From contig CM034595.1 in assembly GCA_020091685.1 (NCBI GenBank), forward strand, positions 19,391,564-19,455,563: a stretch of 64,000 nt of DNA. Reading direction: 5' to 3'. Each line of letters opens with the position of its first letter. Within the stretch, counting starts at the first letter, position 1. Shown here piece after piece: positions 54,001 through 64,000 of this stretch. The DNA is from Lutjanus erythropterus. Its lineage: Eukaryota > Chordata > Actinopteri > Lutjaniformes > Lutjanidae. A program made the translations under genes and the position numbers. A model generated the notes under the pieces. It worked only from the letters and a program-made list of their open reading frames with translations, had not been told where the DNA came from and ran no database searches.

Positions 54001-54616
54001 TGTTTGGCATGTTTACTTGGAAAAAAAAAATCAATTATCATATGACAGATTGTTATTTTGTAGATTGGCTGAACAGTTAATCAACAAATCCTTTTAGCTC
54101 TAATTACTCTGTAAAATGTGATTAATTAAAGTATTTTATTGTTTTTATCACTTCTTTTTTAAGAGATGAAACTGATGGTATGACGTGTTCTTCCATACAT
54201 GACATTACATTTTAGTATTCTGTTTTTGATCTGCAAAACCAGAGTTAATGTCAGGCCAGAGTGGTTGTGTCAGTGTGGATAACATGAAGATGATGAGATG
54301 GTGAAGACGACTAATTAAAGAGTGTGAGCCAGCAGTCATGTTAAGGGTCAGGGAAGGATTAGCGGTGTTAAGCCAACTCCACCTTCTTATATACTCTCCA
54401 TCATATGTAAAAATTACTGCTAAACAAAATGAAGGGCCAACCAGGTTTATGTATTTTATATATTTTTTTTTAAATTGTCAAATAACACTCCTGATGACAA
54501 AACACACCACAGATAGTGTCTCCATAATGTTCAATGTCTACTTTTATTTTCAACAATTATGTATATTTTCTGAGATGTGTTTTCCATTACAAGAGCTCTT
54601 TAAATGGAGTACTTAC
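51035..54616 (-). other. mtbp intron
   Basis: About 3.6 kb. A degenerate copy of the AATCGATTAATC-type element is suspected at 53795-54105, and a CA run lies at 53108-53122. Open frames at 52319-53575 show no recognised family. Confidence 0.8.
53795..54105. mobile_element. Degenerate copy of the AATCGATTAATC-type element
   Basis: It begins with CCAATTAATTAATTG and TTTTGTCAATAAAATGTGAG and ends with GAACAGTTAATCAAC followed by TTTTAGCTCTAATT. The layout matches the element family of 8360-8645 and 60040-60200. Confidence 0.55.
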
Positions 54617-54730
54617 TGAGGTATTCTTTAAGTACTAGTGCCTGGACCTGAGTCACCTTCCTCTCTCTCTTCAGCAGGTTGTCTCCTTGGAAACAGGGCA
54701 GGGGGGAGAGGATGTTGCCAACAGCTCCTC
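54617..54730 (-). CDS. mtbp: MDM2-binding protein exon (VTQVQALVLKEYL)
   Basis: Encodes GAVGNILSPLPCFQGDNLLK then RERKVTQVQALVLKEYL. R-E-(K/R)-x(2)-x-V-Q-x-L-x-L-(E/K)-(E)-(C/Y)-L is the conserved landmark. Acceptor TAG at 54733-54731, donor GTAAGT below 54617. 114 nt (2+111+1). Confidence 0.93.
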
Positions 54731-55349
54731 CTAAACAAAATGACGTAGTGAATGGAAAAGAAGAGAATGATTAGATCATTTGCAAACTTCAATTGTGTTT
54801 GGAGTGGAACATTTTGATATTTCTCGAGTGGGATCAGAGGCAACGAAGAGTTCAAGTGGCACTCTACCATTTTTACACAAAAAGCAGTAGTTTACTGCAA
54901 ATATTTGACAGAAAACCACTTTTAAAAATTTAAAATAAATAATAAATATAAAAATAAAATTCTAATTTCATTAGACCCTCTATGCCGAGTGAGTTGCATT
55001 AGGGTTGAAAGGTCCAGTGGTTTTGAAGTGTGACACATAATAAGGACTAAAAGTCTGGATTTCTCTGCCTCTGCTGCCATGATTTTTAACCCACCCTAAA
55101 TTTGCCTCTCATGAGTGAAATTATATGACACATTGCTGGACTACCCCTTTCAACGTAAAGGTGAAGATCTTTTCAACAGGAATTTTGCTAAGTATCAGAT
55201 GTGTTACAACCACAAAAGGTTTGAATTTGTATTTTTGCTGTTTTGGATTCATTGCTTGAACATGGCTGACAAAACCTAAGATTCTACGACCTTCTCAACT
55301 TTTCTTCCTACAAATAATTCTTATCTAAAATTAATTATATGGATTATTA

Positions 55350-55930
55350 CAGTGGTTCCCACCCTTGGGGGTGTCAGAGCACCTCTAAGGGGTCAAAAGA
55401 TAAACCTCAGGGGTCACAAGATGATTTACAGTATAGCAGAGAAGACAAAACATTGTTCTGCTTAGGGATATTAATGATTAATCATTTAACGCTTGTAAGT
55501 CATTAACCGATTAAAAATGTATGTTTTGTGCACCATTTTCTCTGGAGTTCAAAGGTTTAATCAGTTTGGTCTGGTCTGCCTTGGTAGTCTAAAAATAGTT
55601 GCACCCCATTTAACATTAGTTTGTTTGGCAGAGTAATTTGTTGAGTGAGGATGGATGGAACAAGAGCAGCTGTTTAGTAACCTAGTTCTCCTACACAAAA
55701 TATTTTTTTCCCCTCACTTTTCTCTCATATTTGCTTGTTACTTTTAAAAAAATTAATATTGTTACATCATCAAGTCCCTAATAATTATTAAAAGTAAACA
55801 GTGAGAGAGGAAAAAATATTACTCATGGAATAACTCAAAACTCATCAACATATGCAACATGTTACGAGGGTCACAAACTAACAATGTTCTATTTTTGAGA
55901 CACCATAAGTTAAAATAGTTGAGAACCACT
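55350..55930. mobile_element. hAT-like non-autonomous element
   Basis: The left end reads CAGTGGTTCCCACCCTTGGG. The reversed right end reads AGTGGTTCTCAACTATTTTA. These are the CAGTGGTTCTCAAC-type ends of hAT-family elements. The interior has GGGTCACAAGATG and GAGGGTCACAAACTAAC, also typical. There is no transposase, and no clear eight-base target duplication. Confidence 0.75.
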
Positions 55931-57426
55931 AAACCACTAAAAAAATAACAAAAACATAAATCTAAGATTGTTGCCCCAATATTTTAAAGTAAACATACAC
56001 TTGATGAATTAAATCTGTAATACCATTGCTGGAAGGACAGAATTGAAACCCACCCAGTAACCTTCTGCTAGTACAGGGCACAAAGGTTTACTGAGTATTT
56101 CATGCTTTTTTCTCTGCTGCAACAACCCTCGGGTGTGCATTTTAAGACTTTCATTTTTCATGAAAACTGCGCTGTGTTCACGCTGTGTCATTGTAGCAGT
56201 TGGAGCACCTTTTATAGTCTTGCTCTGCATTTAAGTATTTCAAAAATGTCTCCTGAAGGTTGCATAAAATGTTAACAACAGCAGGAACTCTCATGAGGAA
56301 ACGGAGTAGGTAACTTGAATATCATATAAAGCCCAAGAACAATGAAGGACTTTCATCAGGAAAGAACCTTTAAGTTTAAGGGGGAAAAAAACAAACAACA
56401 GTGTAAGACACGTGTGTGTGTCCTTCAAGTCAGCCATAACCAGACAAGGTTTTTGTTCAGTCATCAATCCAGATCACCCCAATCCATCTATACATTCCTC
56501 ATCATATTTTTTCCTTCCTTCCCTCTCTGTGAATCAATCTGTCCCTTTAACAACCTTCCTCACTCCTTTCTTCTTTAACTGATTGTTCTAATTTTTGTAA
56601 AAAAAAAAAAATCAGGAGATCCTTAGCAGAACAGTCACAACTTTCCAGTGTTGTGAAGGAGGAGGGAGGAGTAACAGCTAAGAAGGCGGAAGAGGTAGCA
56701 AAATAGAGACATAACGGCCTGTTTTTGTAATACAGGTTGATGCCTGATGAAAAATAACCCCTAAACTTCTGTCGATGAAGCCACAATGGCTTCCACTCCA
56801 ATCAAGCTGAGGAGCTGCTTTAGGAGAAAGAGGGCACTCGGAGGGCGTTTCTTAACAATATAGTAGAAAACAAATTACAGCTAAATGTTCCTAAACCTAA
56901 AAATGTTGATGAAAGAGTGCTCTTCAAATTTGATTACAGTACAACACAAGTTCTCAAACTGTGAGGCAAAGGGAGAAACATGAGGCAAAAATACTGTTTA
57001 AGGGTCAGGTGCATTCTGGTGTTCTATAAACAAACAGAATTTAATAATTGCAGTTTGGACAACTAAACTTGCTTGCTCACCAGCATGGTCAGCTGCTGAT
57101 GATGCAGCAAAGTCCGACACACGACTCAGTTTAAATCCCTTAGTATTAAAATTTCTTTTATGTGTCATTACTCGGTTAAATCTGAACACAGACATGAACT
57201 GATTCAGTGCGACTAAAACTTTCAGAGGATGTCATGACCTCCAATCTCCATTGCAAATTAAATGTCCAGAATCACTGAGAAACTGTTAAAAAAACACTAC
57301 TTAGAAATCAAGATCTTATATGATAATAAAATTAAATAAATAAAAAGAAAACACATTTAAAGATGCTGCAATTTAGTAAATTCACACCTCACACATAGTG
57401 ACAGGGTCTCACACACAGAAAAACAC

Positions 57427-57455
57427 AGAGAGAGAGAGAGACACACACACACACA
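57427..57455. repeat. (GA)n(CA)n microsatellite
   Basis: A short GA run followed by a CA run, 33 bases beyond the donor of the exon at 57488-57667 on the - strand, where it reads TG then TC. Confidence 0.85.
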
Positions 57456-57487
57456 AACTCCTCTAAGAACATGACAACATAATATAC

Positions 57488-57667
57488 CTGGTGATGACAG
57501 AGACTTTTCTCTAAGCAACCCAGAGACGGTTGCCATGGCAGCTGCTCCATTGATCTGATTGTCTGAGTGCAACATCCTGACCCTACAGGTTCCATTCCCG
57601 ACGTCCTCCGAGCCCTGGACCAACAGGAAGTAGTGAGCACTCTCACCTTTCACCTCCACATCAGGCA
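57488..57667 (-). CDS. mtbp: MDM2-binding protein exon (VPDVEVKGE)
   Basis: Completes the valine of VPDVEVKGE and encodes PDVEVKGESAHYFLLVQGSE, then DVGNGTCRVRMLHSDNQING, then AAAMATVSGLLREKSLSSPG. PDVEVKGE-x-x-x-Y-x-LL-QG and HS-NQING are conserved. Acceptor CAG at 57670-57668, donor GTATAT below 57488. 180 nt (2+177+1). Confidence 0.95.
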
Positions 57668-58226
57668 CTGCAAAGTCCAGACAGAAGACGAGAGATTACA
57701 TCCAAAACTACTTAATGAATGAAGAGGATCTCTTTCCTATTGTACAAAATTGTTTTATTAAGATATCTGCTCCATTACCAGTTTGTTTTTTATCCTAGTT
57801 TTTGCTTTGCTGCTTCAATGAAAAATGAATTTCACATTTTATACATTTTATATTATATTTCATCCATACATTTCTACCTAATTATAATTATATTCTACCT
57901 AAAAAAAATCATTGGTCAAGCATATTGTATACTTAATCCCTGCTGTCCAATTCTTATTCTATCCAATTTCCTTAAGTGTATAGTAATACGAGTTATATCT
58001 TGTCTCATGATTTTTTTTTTCCCCCACGGCATTTTCCAAATTGATTTGCTCCTACTTCCGAATCTGCTTCCCCAACAGAGGGCCTTATTATCTTTATCAG
58101 TGTAGTCCTGGTTACCAATTCATTTCTCAACAGAAGGTGATACAACTTCCCTCCGTAACGGTCATCAATTTAACAAGTTAATGAAAAGGATTTTTTTTTT
58201 TTTTTTTTAAACAAAAACAGTCTTAC
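57668..58226 (-). other. mtbp intron
   Basis: About 560 bases of AT-rich sequence with a T run at 58191-58208, which reads as an A run 19 bases past the donor of the upstream exon on the - strand. Confidence 0.85.
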
Positions 58227-58344
58227 CAGGTAAGGACTTTGGTCTCCTGGCTATAGACTCTCTCCAGCGCTGGGAGCTGAGTTGGCTGGCTGCAGGCTGT
58301 GCAATGAGGGTGATTGTACATGAGAGGCTGAACAACGCTCCAAC
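58227..58344 (-). CDS. mtbp: MDM2-binding protein exon (VGALFSLSCTI)
   Basis: Encodes VGALFSLSCTITLIAQPAAS then QLSSQRWRESIARRPKSLP. K|VGALF-L-CT at the exon start and QLSS-(R/Q)-(K/R)-W-(K/R)-E-x-I-A-(K/R)-(K/R)-PK are strong matches to MTBP. Acceptor CAG at 58347-58345, donor GTAAGA below 58227. 118 nt, phase 0 in. Confidence 0.95.
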
Positions 58345-58577
58345 CTGGAGAAAGAAATACAGCAGATAAACATAAACAAACACACGCAGTCCCTCTGAAT
58401 CATAAAGATGAATCATATATATGTATCCTCTACTGTATGACCTATGTACATTTGACAGAAGAAATCTAAGTTAGAATGCAATTAATTTACTTATTTACTT
58501 AACGGGAAATTACAAAGTCCTATGGCAGATGTTTTCAAATATTTGTACACATAAGACCACAGCTCAGGGGCCAATAC
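58345..58577 (-). other. Short mtbp intron
   Basis: 233 bases with GTATTG and CTCCAG borders and nothing else of note. Confidence 0.9.
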
Positions 58578-58644
58578 CTTTCCATGTAGTGACCTCAGTT
58601 GGTCCAACAAAAGTTTAGCTTTCATGGACTTCCCAGACAGGCTT
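58578..58644 (-). CDS. mtbp: MDM2-binding protein exon (LLLDQLRSLHGK)
   Basis: Encodes SLSGKSMKAKLLLDQLRSLH then GK. The end aligns with the human ...LLLEQISSLCSK segment, and the length after FEL is one residue shorter than I recall for human. The acceptor is placed at AAG 58647-58645 because this keeps phase (1+66) with the upstream split leucine. It is weak: it ends in AAG after the A-rich CAACACAA, with the pyrimidine tract a little farther up. Donor GTATTG below 58578. Confidence 0.8.
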
Positions 58645-59449
58645 CTTTGTGTTGATGGTGAAGGAAAAATATTACAATATTTACTTTTAGAGACAAGAAA
58701 ATTCCTAGGGGGCTGAAAACAGCAGAAGTTGCATTATCTAACCTTTATTCAATCAACCAATCTCAAGTGTATTAAAATCTATATATACGGATGAAGAATC
58801 AAGCTTGTGTTCATCAAGACCAGGCCTATTCAACTGTCAAACTGTGGGTTGAATCCAGACCTTTAACAACCTCATTCTGGCCCTTTGATCCTTTATAAAT
58901 ATGAAATAAAGTATATCATATATTATATATATTGTATTTAAATGACCTGCTAAAATTCTAAGTTTACTGATGTTTATATCATTAATGATGATCTTCTGAT
59001 CATTTTATTAGCAGGCAAATGAACCCATTCATTGGTCTGTCTTTTGTTAAGCATAGAGACACTTATTACTTTAAAAAGTTAGCAATCAGGCTGTTTAAGC
59101 AGAGGGATTTAGGAGAGTCAAACTGACTGAAAAAAGATGTTAAATGCAACACTGCATTTATTAAAACAGCAAGCTACTTTAAAAAGTGCTTTGATGTTTT
59201 TTTTTATTCCTGCACGTGTCCTGTCCAACTGCGGAAACAAATAAAGTGGAGAAAAAATAAAAAGGACAGACACAGGAAATGTTAGCATCCAGCCCCTTGA
59301 AATGTGACTTTTTTCAAATGAATCAATGAAATGAATCAATACTGACTGTTATCAATATACTGAAGTTTTAACAGTTTCACACAAGTTGGTCCATTCAACT
59401 GTAGATGAGGTCACTTTGGTTCCCAAGAAACACACTCCAACCCACCCAT

Positions 59450-59488
<39 letters not shown>

Positions 59489-59504
59489 TAAAAAATGAGG
59501 ATAC
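58645..59504 (-). other. mtbp intron
   Basis: About 860 bases. A 35-base CA tract (59451-59485) lies at its 5' side on the - strand. No other feature. Confidence 0.85.
59451..59485. repeat. (CA)n microsatellite next to an mtbp donor
   Basis: About seventeen CA units. On the transcribed strand of mtbp it is a UG repeat starting 19 bases after the donor of the exon 59505-59599. Confidence 0.95.
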
Positions 59505-59599
59505 AGTTCAAACTGGGTTCCGGACATCAGAAAGCTGGGCAGGTCTGACAGATTAACCAGCTGAACCAAATCCAAAGCTGGTGTGTAGTAATGGAAGAC
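59505..59599 (-). CDS. mtbp: MDM2-binding protein, most upstream recognised exon
   Basis: MTBP was found as an MDM2 partner and is now best known as the partner of Treslin/TICRR in firing replication origins in the nucleus. This exon encodes [20 protein letters not shown] then [20 protein letters not shown]-x-VQ-x-x-x-LSDLPS is highly conserved and marks the middle of the protein. Acceptor CAG at 59602-59600, donor GTATCC below 59505; 95 nt starting in phase 0. From here the 15 exons join into 1842 nt (613 codons and a stop) with every boundary in phase. The N-terminal half of MTBP (several hundred residues) is not recognised in the window. Confidence 0.95.
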
Positions 59600-61731
59600 C
59601 TGCAAGCACAGAACAGACAGTCAGAGGGCGGTGGAGGAAGAAAGAAAGAGAGACGGAATGAAATGAGGAGAGAAAAAAAACAAACACAGGGAAGAAGATG
59701 AAGGAAAAAACAACAGGGTCATCACACAGAACAGCTTCTAAAAAGAAAAAGATCAGAGTGGCTTGTGAGGCAACAGCTTCAGGAGCTGGAACCCATCCAT
59801 TGCTTTGAAGACAAAGATACACCTGAAGTGTCCTTGAGAGAGATACTGAACCATAACCAGTTCAGAGGTGATGTTATATAACTGAGCCTGAAATATGATC
59901 TTCTTGGTTCCAAATCTGGATTTGGACATCGAATGGCAATGTCAGCAAAATAATATTTGTTGAAGTGTGTGTCAGGAAAAGCAGAGAAGGATTTGAGGGG
60001 GAGAAACAGATTCAGACAGAAAGACACTCACTGAGCTAAACCTAACAATTTTCTGTCGATTCTTTTTTTGTTTTTTGGTTGATAAAATGTCAGAAAAATG
60101 GAGGGAAAAAGTTCATCACAAGTTCCAGCGGCTAAAGGTGAGGTCGTCACATGTATTGTTTTGTCCAAAAAGTACAAAAAAAAATAATAATTATTATTTT
60201 AATTCAGTATTAATAAACACCTCAACACAAACCACCTAAACACAGAATATGTACTGTTTTGTGTCAGGAACCCATCAGGTATTTAACACACTGGAGCTCC
60301 TGTTTTAAAAAGGCCTCCACTTCAACAGTCTGCAGTTGTCCTACTTCTCTAATGAGCTCATTAAGTTACGGAGAAATCAATAATATATAAATCATTTGTC
60401 ACATGTAAAAACAGGTCATTTGCATACATGGAAAATTAGAAGAATACCAAGGAATGCCTGAAATCTCAATCTCATAATTTATTGATTTGGAACAAAGAGT
60501 GAAGTGCTGACCTATTTCTGATAGACTCCTATAGATTAAGAGCAGATGAAGATTTTAATGAACTTGGGTCAAACTCCTGGTTTCACTAACAAGTTGAGAA
60601 AGTTTTAAAGTTCATTAAGACCACCAATATTTAATTGTCCTCATTACGCAGAACTGGTTTAAAATTGCCAACGCCTGTGGTTAAAATGTCCTTGTATGTT
60701 TAAACATGACTATATGTAATTATTGCAAAACTGACTTCATTCTGTTTGCTGTGATGTGTTTTTTTCTTTGCAGGAGAAATACATATTATCCTTATTCTTT
60801 TTTTGTATGTAGATTGCTGTAATCTTGTCCCATGTCTTTTCCCTGTGAATAGCTGAGCAGTGTTCAACAATGAGAACTGCTGTCGTGTCACATTGTGTAA
60901 CAGTCATCTTTATCTAACAGGCTGCTGTGAAGACACTGCACTGACCAACGCTGGCTCTATTTTCACAAATACTATAGAAATCTCTGTATTTTTCCATGAA
61001 ACATCAGCCATCAAGTCATCACAATCACATACTGTGTCTATTTGTGAGATGTAAGGGTAAAACATTATGTTTTTTGTGCAGGGTCAACAGATTACGCATC
61101 AACAACTAGTGTTTGTGATTTCGCTAAGAAAAAAATAGGAGGAAGCTTTGAGCAGTAACAGACTGACACATGCCTTTTACTGCAGGTTTAAGTGTTTAGG
61201 AGAGGGGGAAGTGTCTGAATGCAGATTTTGTGGCCAGAAGACTCTAAATAAAGTGCAATGTGGAGCTCTTTCCCTCGCTTGAGAAACAGGGTTGAGGCGC
61301 TTTTAAAAAGGACACTCCAAGAGACTAAATGTCAACATTTGAATATGCTGTAGGGCAGTTGGATCTGTGTAGGAGAGCATTCACTATTAATAAAAAGTTT
61401 TTCCCATATGCAGCTCCCTGAAGGATAAAGAGGATAAGAGGAATGAAAAAAGGTGACTGTGACATGATTCAAAGGAATTTTCAGTGCGCAGTGTGCTTTG
61501 AAAATGTGTAGAATGGATGTGGAGTTCCCTTTTTAACAAAAGTTCCTTCTTGCAGTCAATCTTCTGCCTTGTACCTATTAGTATCACTGGAGAGCAAACA
61601 TCATTATCCCTTATAAGGAAGTAGCTATTCTTTCAATACTGTATTAGGCCATTGTTGACAGTGTAGGACTCTGTTCTGCATTGATGAGAAGAAGTAGGAT
61701 CTTTTTTAGCTGATAGTGATAACAGAATTAC
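59600..61731 (-). other. Presumed mtbp intron
   Basis: It contains a degenerate AATCGATTAATC-type element at about 60040-60200. I looked on the - strand for the N-terminal mtbp segment that should precede VFHYY and did not find a convincing one. A - strand frame at 60027-59779 has an in-frame stop directly before it and no good splice sites. Confidence 0.6.
60040..60200. mobile_element. Degenerate copy of the AATCGATTAATC-type element
   Basis: It contains ACAATTTTCTGTCGATTC and GGTTGATAAAATGTCAGAAA, matching the same part of 53795-54105. The far end is missing or too decayed to place. Confidence 0.5.
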
Positions 61732-61821
61732 CTGTATCTCATGGCAGATACCAATAGGATAATCTATAATTTCACATTTTTGTACTTTGAGAAGTTCATA
61801 TAACCTGCAATTTATGCCCAC
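61732..61821 (-). CDS. Candidate additional mtbp exon (uncertain)
   Basis: A 90-nt stretch with good splice borders on the - strand: TTTGCCTCAG at 61831-61822 and GTAATT below 61732. It is open in phase 0 to phase 0 and encodes VGINCRLYELLKVQKCEIID then YPIGICHEIQ. It lies where upstream mtbp exons are expected and its phase suits the exon starting VFHYY. The only resemblance to human MTBP that I can point to is an INC-x(4)-E-(Y/L)-L pattern, which is weak. It could be a chance pseudo-exon. Confidence 0.3.
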
Positions 61822-61940
61822 CTGAGGCAAAGAAAGACTAAGATACGGTGAGCAAAGATGGATGATCCAATATTCAACAGCTCTGACCAACACAAATGCA
61901 ACTGAGATCACTATTAAAACAAAAACAAGTAACAGTTCTA

Positions 61941-61960
61941 CATACATACATACATACATA
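61941..61960. repeat. (CATA)5 tetranucleotide microsatellite
   Basis: Five CATA units followed by CGTA. Confidence 0.9.
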
Positions 61961-62641
61961 CGTAAACAACAAAAAATTTGCCTAAGAATTCAAATTACAT
62001 GCTTTGGCATAATCGGTCAAATCACATATTCTTTGGAGTCAATAATTTTCAGAATAATAAATAATCATGTAAATTTCCCATTATTAGCAGATAATTTATC
62101 ATGAATCCCAAGATGAAGTATTTTGGTTAGACGAGTGCTTTGTCAACTACATTATCTGTAACATAGATGCTCATGTCGAAATTTTTGTCTATAAATAATG
62201 TCCTTATTGACTTTCCCTCGAAAATGCACTATACTGTGACATACTAGGGGCGCAGAAATAAATCAGATCTTCATCCATGATTCTCTCTTTTGCACAGGCA
62301 GCATCACATGGTGGTATAACAATCAATGTTAATCATTACAAATGAGCTATGTTTTAACAGTAGCAAGTAGTCACACAATGAGGAAAAAATAATCAAAATT
62401 TTGATGCATCAAGGTACATCGCTTAATGTTTTATAATTACATTGCAGTCCTCTGAATCAGAGTTGAGTCATGCAGTGCCTATCCACATAATATATAATGA
62501 TATTTTAACTATGGGATACAAGCATGTCTATACTTCATGCTTGCCTGCAGACTGTTCATAAGATTTCATAAATCTCACATTCAACACACACCTCAGGTTT
62601 GGCACTCACACAGCACAGCATGGCCTCACTGCCTGCTGAGG

Positions 62642-62642
<1 letters not shown>

Positions 62643-62689
<47 letters not shown>
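62643..62689. repeat. (GT)n microsatellite
   Basis: About 23 uninterrupted TG units. Confidence 0.95.
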
Positions 62690-62691
<2 letters not shown>

Positions 62692-62930
62692 GTAATTATC
62701 ACGACAGTTACTTCTGACAGTGAAGAGGCCTAATAGTTTTCGTCTGAGCATAGTTTAGATTGTGTGTGTCTCTCTCTCTCTGTGTGTGTGTGTAAGTCAT
62801 TTTACAGTCAGTTATCCCAGCAGTGTGGAGATGTGATAGTTTTGTTGTCCTCAGAGTTTTTTTTTTTAATTGTGTGCCAAGACAATCACCACCATCTGCT
62901 TCTCTGTACTGGGATCTGATGAGATCACAC

Positions 62931-62996
62931 ACCCACACACACACACAAAAACACACACAGACATGTAAATGAGTAACATACACACACACACGCGCG

Positions 62997-63051
<55 letters not shown>
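62931..63051. repeat. Interrupted then pure (CA)n microsatellite
   Basis: Broken CA runs with CGCGCG at about 62991-62997 lead into about 25 pure CA units at 63001-63051. It is complementary to the GT tract 310 bases to the left. Confidence 0.95.
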
Positions 63052-63054
<3 letters not shown>

Positions 63055-63714
63055 CCTTAACTATGGTACTGTTAACTGAATAATGGGCACAAGTACATGC
63101 TCTCTGTTGCCAAACAAAAAAAACCAAAGGTAGGTAAGATAAAAACACATATTAAATTAAGTAAAACTTACTGACACTTTGTATCACTACTCTCACCTGA
63201 AGAGGTTATTTTCAGTATTTCTTCAATGCATACAACAGACATCCTGTCAATCATCAACCATCCCATCTTTAATGCTAATACTATTTATGCCAATAAAAAC
63301 CGCCTGTGTGTGTGTGTGTATGTGCATGTGTGCTTTTGACCTCATATCATAAAACTTCTTGGGCACAGCTTCTGCATGGTTTTATTGTTATGGATATTAA
63401 TCTACATATAAAAAAACTCATTAAAGAACTAAACTATACCAACTGCTATAAAAGACCTAGTCTCACACAGAGAGTTAAAAATAAAAAAAATTAAAAAAAG
63501 TTTTTGCACTGCACACAACTATAACCAACCACCTCCACAACTAGTTGATGGTAAAGAGGATAGCTAAATTTATTGAAATAATATATGAGTTGACAGGAGA
63601 ACATTAAAAAAGGGGTACGGATATATATGTTTTACTTCTACCTAGTCCTTTTCAGACACGGTTACTTTTCTCTTGTTTGTTTTTTATTATGTTGTTTTAA
63701 TTCTTGGTTTGAAA

Positions 63715-64000
63715 TACAGTCATTCATTCAAGATTATTTGAAGGTGATTGTATGAGGTACTTATAAATAGTGAGTGTATTACCTACAGTAGATGCCAGTC
63801 AGCACGTCCCCAGTCTGGAGAAGCAGAGAGGAGTACTGGTGTAGGAAGCTAAGCAATGTTAGTCAATCAATCAAGTGTATGTTATATTTAGAATATTTTC
63901 ACCATTTTCCTTTGCTGTGAGGCTAAATATTGCTCTCTGTTGCTCAACAAGACTCCTTGAGGAAAAACAGTGATTTTACCTTACAGAATTTGCATGCTTA
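63715..64000. mobile_element. TTAA-family inverted-repeat element, copy 3 (cut by window end)
   Basis: It shares GATTGTATGAGGTACTTATA, then TATTACCTACAGTAGATGCC, then TATATTTAGAATATTTTCAC and TTTTACCTTACAGAATTTG with the copies at 14952-15362 and 21367-22013. Its left terminus is decayed, without a clear TTAA. Confidence 0.7.

Larger units (their letters stand above)
54731..57487 (-). other. mtbp intron
   Basis: It contains a hAT-like element at 55350-55930 and a GA/CA stretch at 57427-57455 close to the next exon. An A run lies near 56600. No exon is supported. Confidence 0.8.
61822..64000. other. Non-coding sequence, presumed mtbp intron
   Basis: It contains a CATA array, several long GT and CA tracts and the truncated third copy of a TTAA-family element at the window edge. 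Open frames across 62700-63150 are mostly dinucleotide-repeat translations. Confidence 0.6.

Noticed and set aside
59779-60027. An mtbp exon on the - strand (frame containing SFCLNLFLPLKSFSA)
   Set aside because: A superficial FCL...LK.FS pattern recalls human MTBP, but an in-frame TGA directly precedes the frame, the stretch is pyrimidine-rich like an intron, and no suitable acceptor or donor keeps the phase.
61387-61587. Another possible mtbp exon (GTRQKIDCKKELLLK)
   Set aside because: No flanking acceptor and donor pair with matching phase, and no similarity to MTBP that I can state.

Overview
The window is vertebrate nuclear DNA, most likely from a teleost fish. Coding sequence comes in short GT-AG exons. 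Dinucleotide and trinucleotide microsatellites are frequent, and the non-coding DNA is full of terminal-inverted-repeat elements and decayed LINE pieces of kinds familiar from fish genomes. There are no bacterial-style genes, CRISPR arrays, rRNA genes or intact tRNA genes. The species cannot be named from the sequence.

Two protein-coding genes run tail to tail. On the + strand (1-18036) lies the 3' end of a beta-1 syntrophin gene (sntb1). Four exons at 2618-2754, 4661-4857, 14491-14720 and 17944-18036 join in phase into 218 codons plus a stop, covering the second PH region and the syntrophin-unique C-terminus. On the - strand (59599 down to 39035) lie the last 15 recognised exons of mtbp, the MDM2-binding protein. 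They join without a frame break into 613 codons plus a stop. The 5' ends of both genes lie outside the window or were not recognised; one possible further mtbp exon is at 61732-61821. The adjacency and convergent orientation match human 8q24.12.

The roughly 20 kb between the stop codons (18037-39034) shows no convincing gene. It holds inverted-repeat elements, two degenerate LINE reverse transcriptase remnants lying head to head, a possible helicase-like fragment, a duplicated block of about 0.3 kb, and a likely mtbp polyadenylation signal near 38498. The introns carry further elements of the same kinds and many microsatellites.

The two genes are not functionally linked. Syntrophin is an adaptor of the dystrophin complex at the membrane; MTBP works in the nucleus with Treslin/TICRR in replication origin firing. 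I found no new biological system. The items most worth checking concern mtbp splicing (a UG repeat beside a donor, a weak acceptor, a decoy acceptor, an inverted-repeat element beside a donor, direct repeats flanking an exon) and a short stretch downstream of mtbp that resembles one of its exons. All family identifications were made by eye, without database searches.
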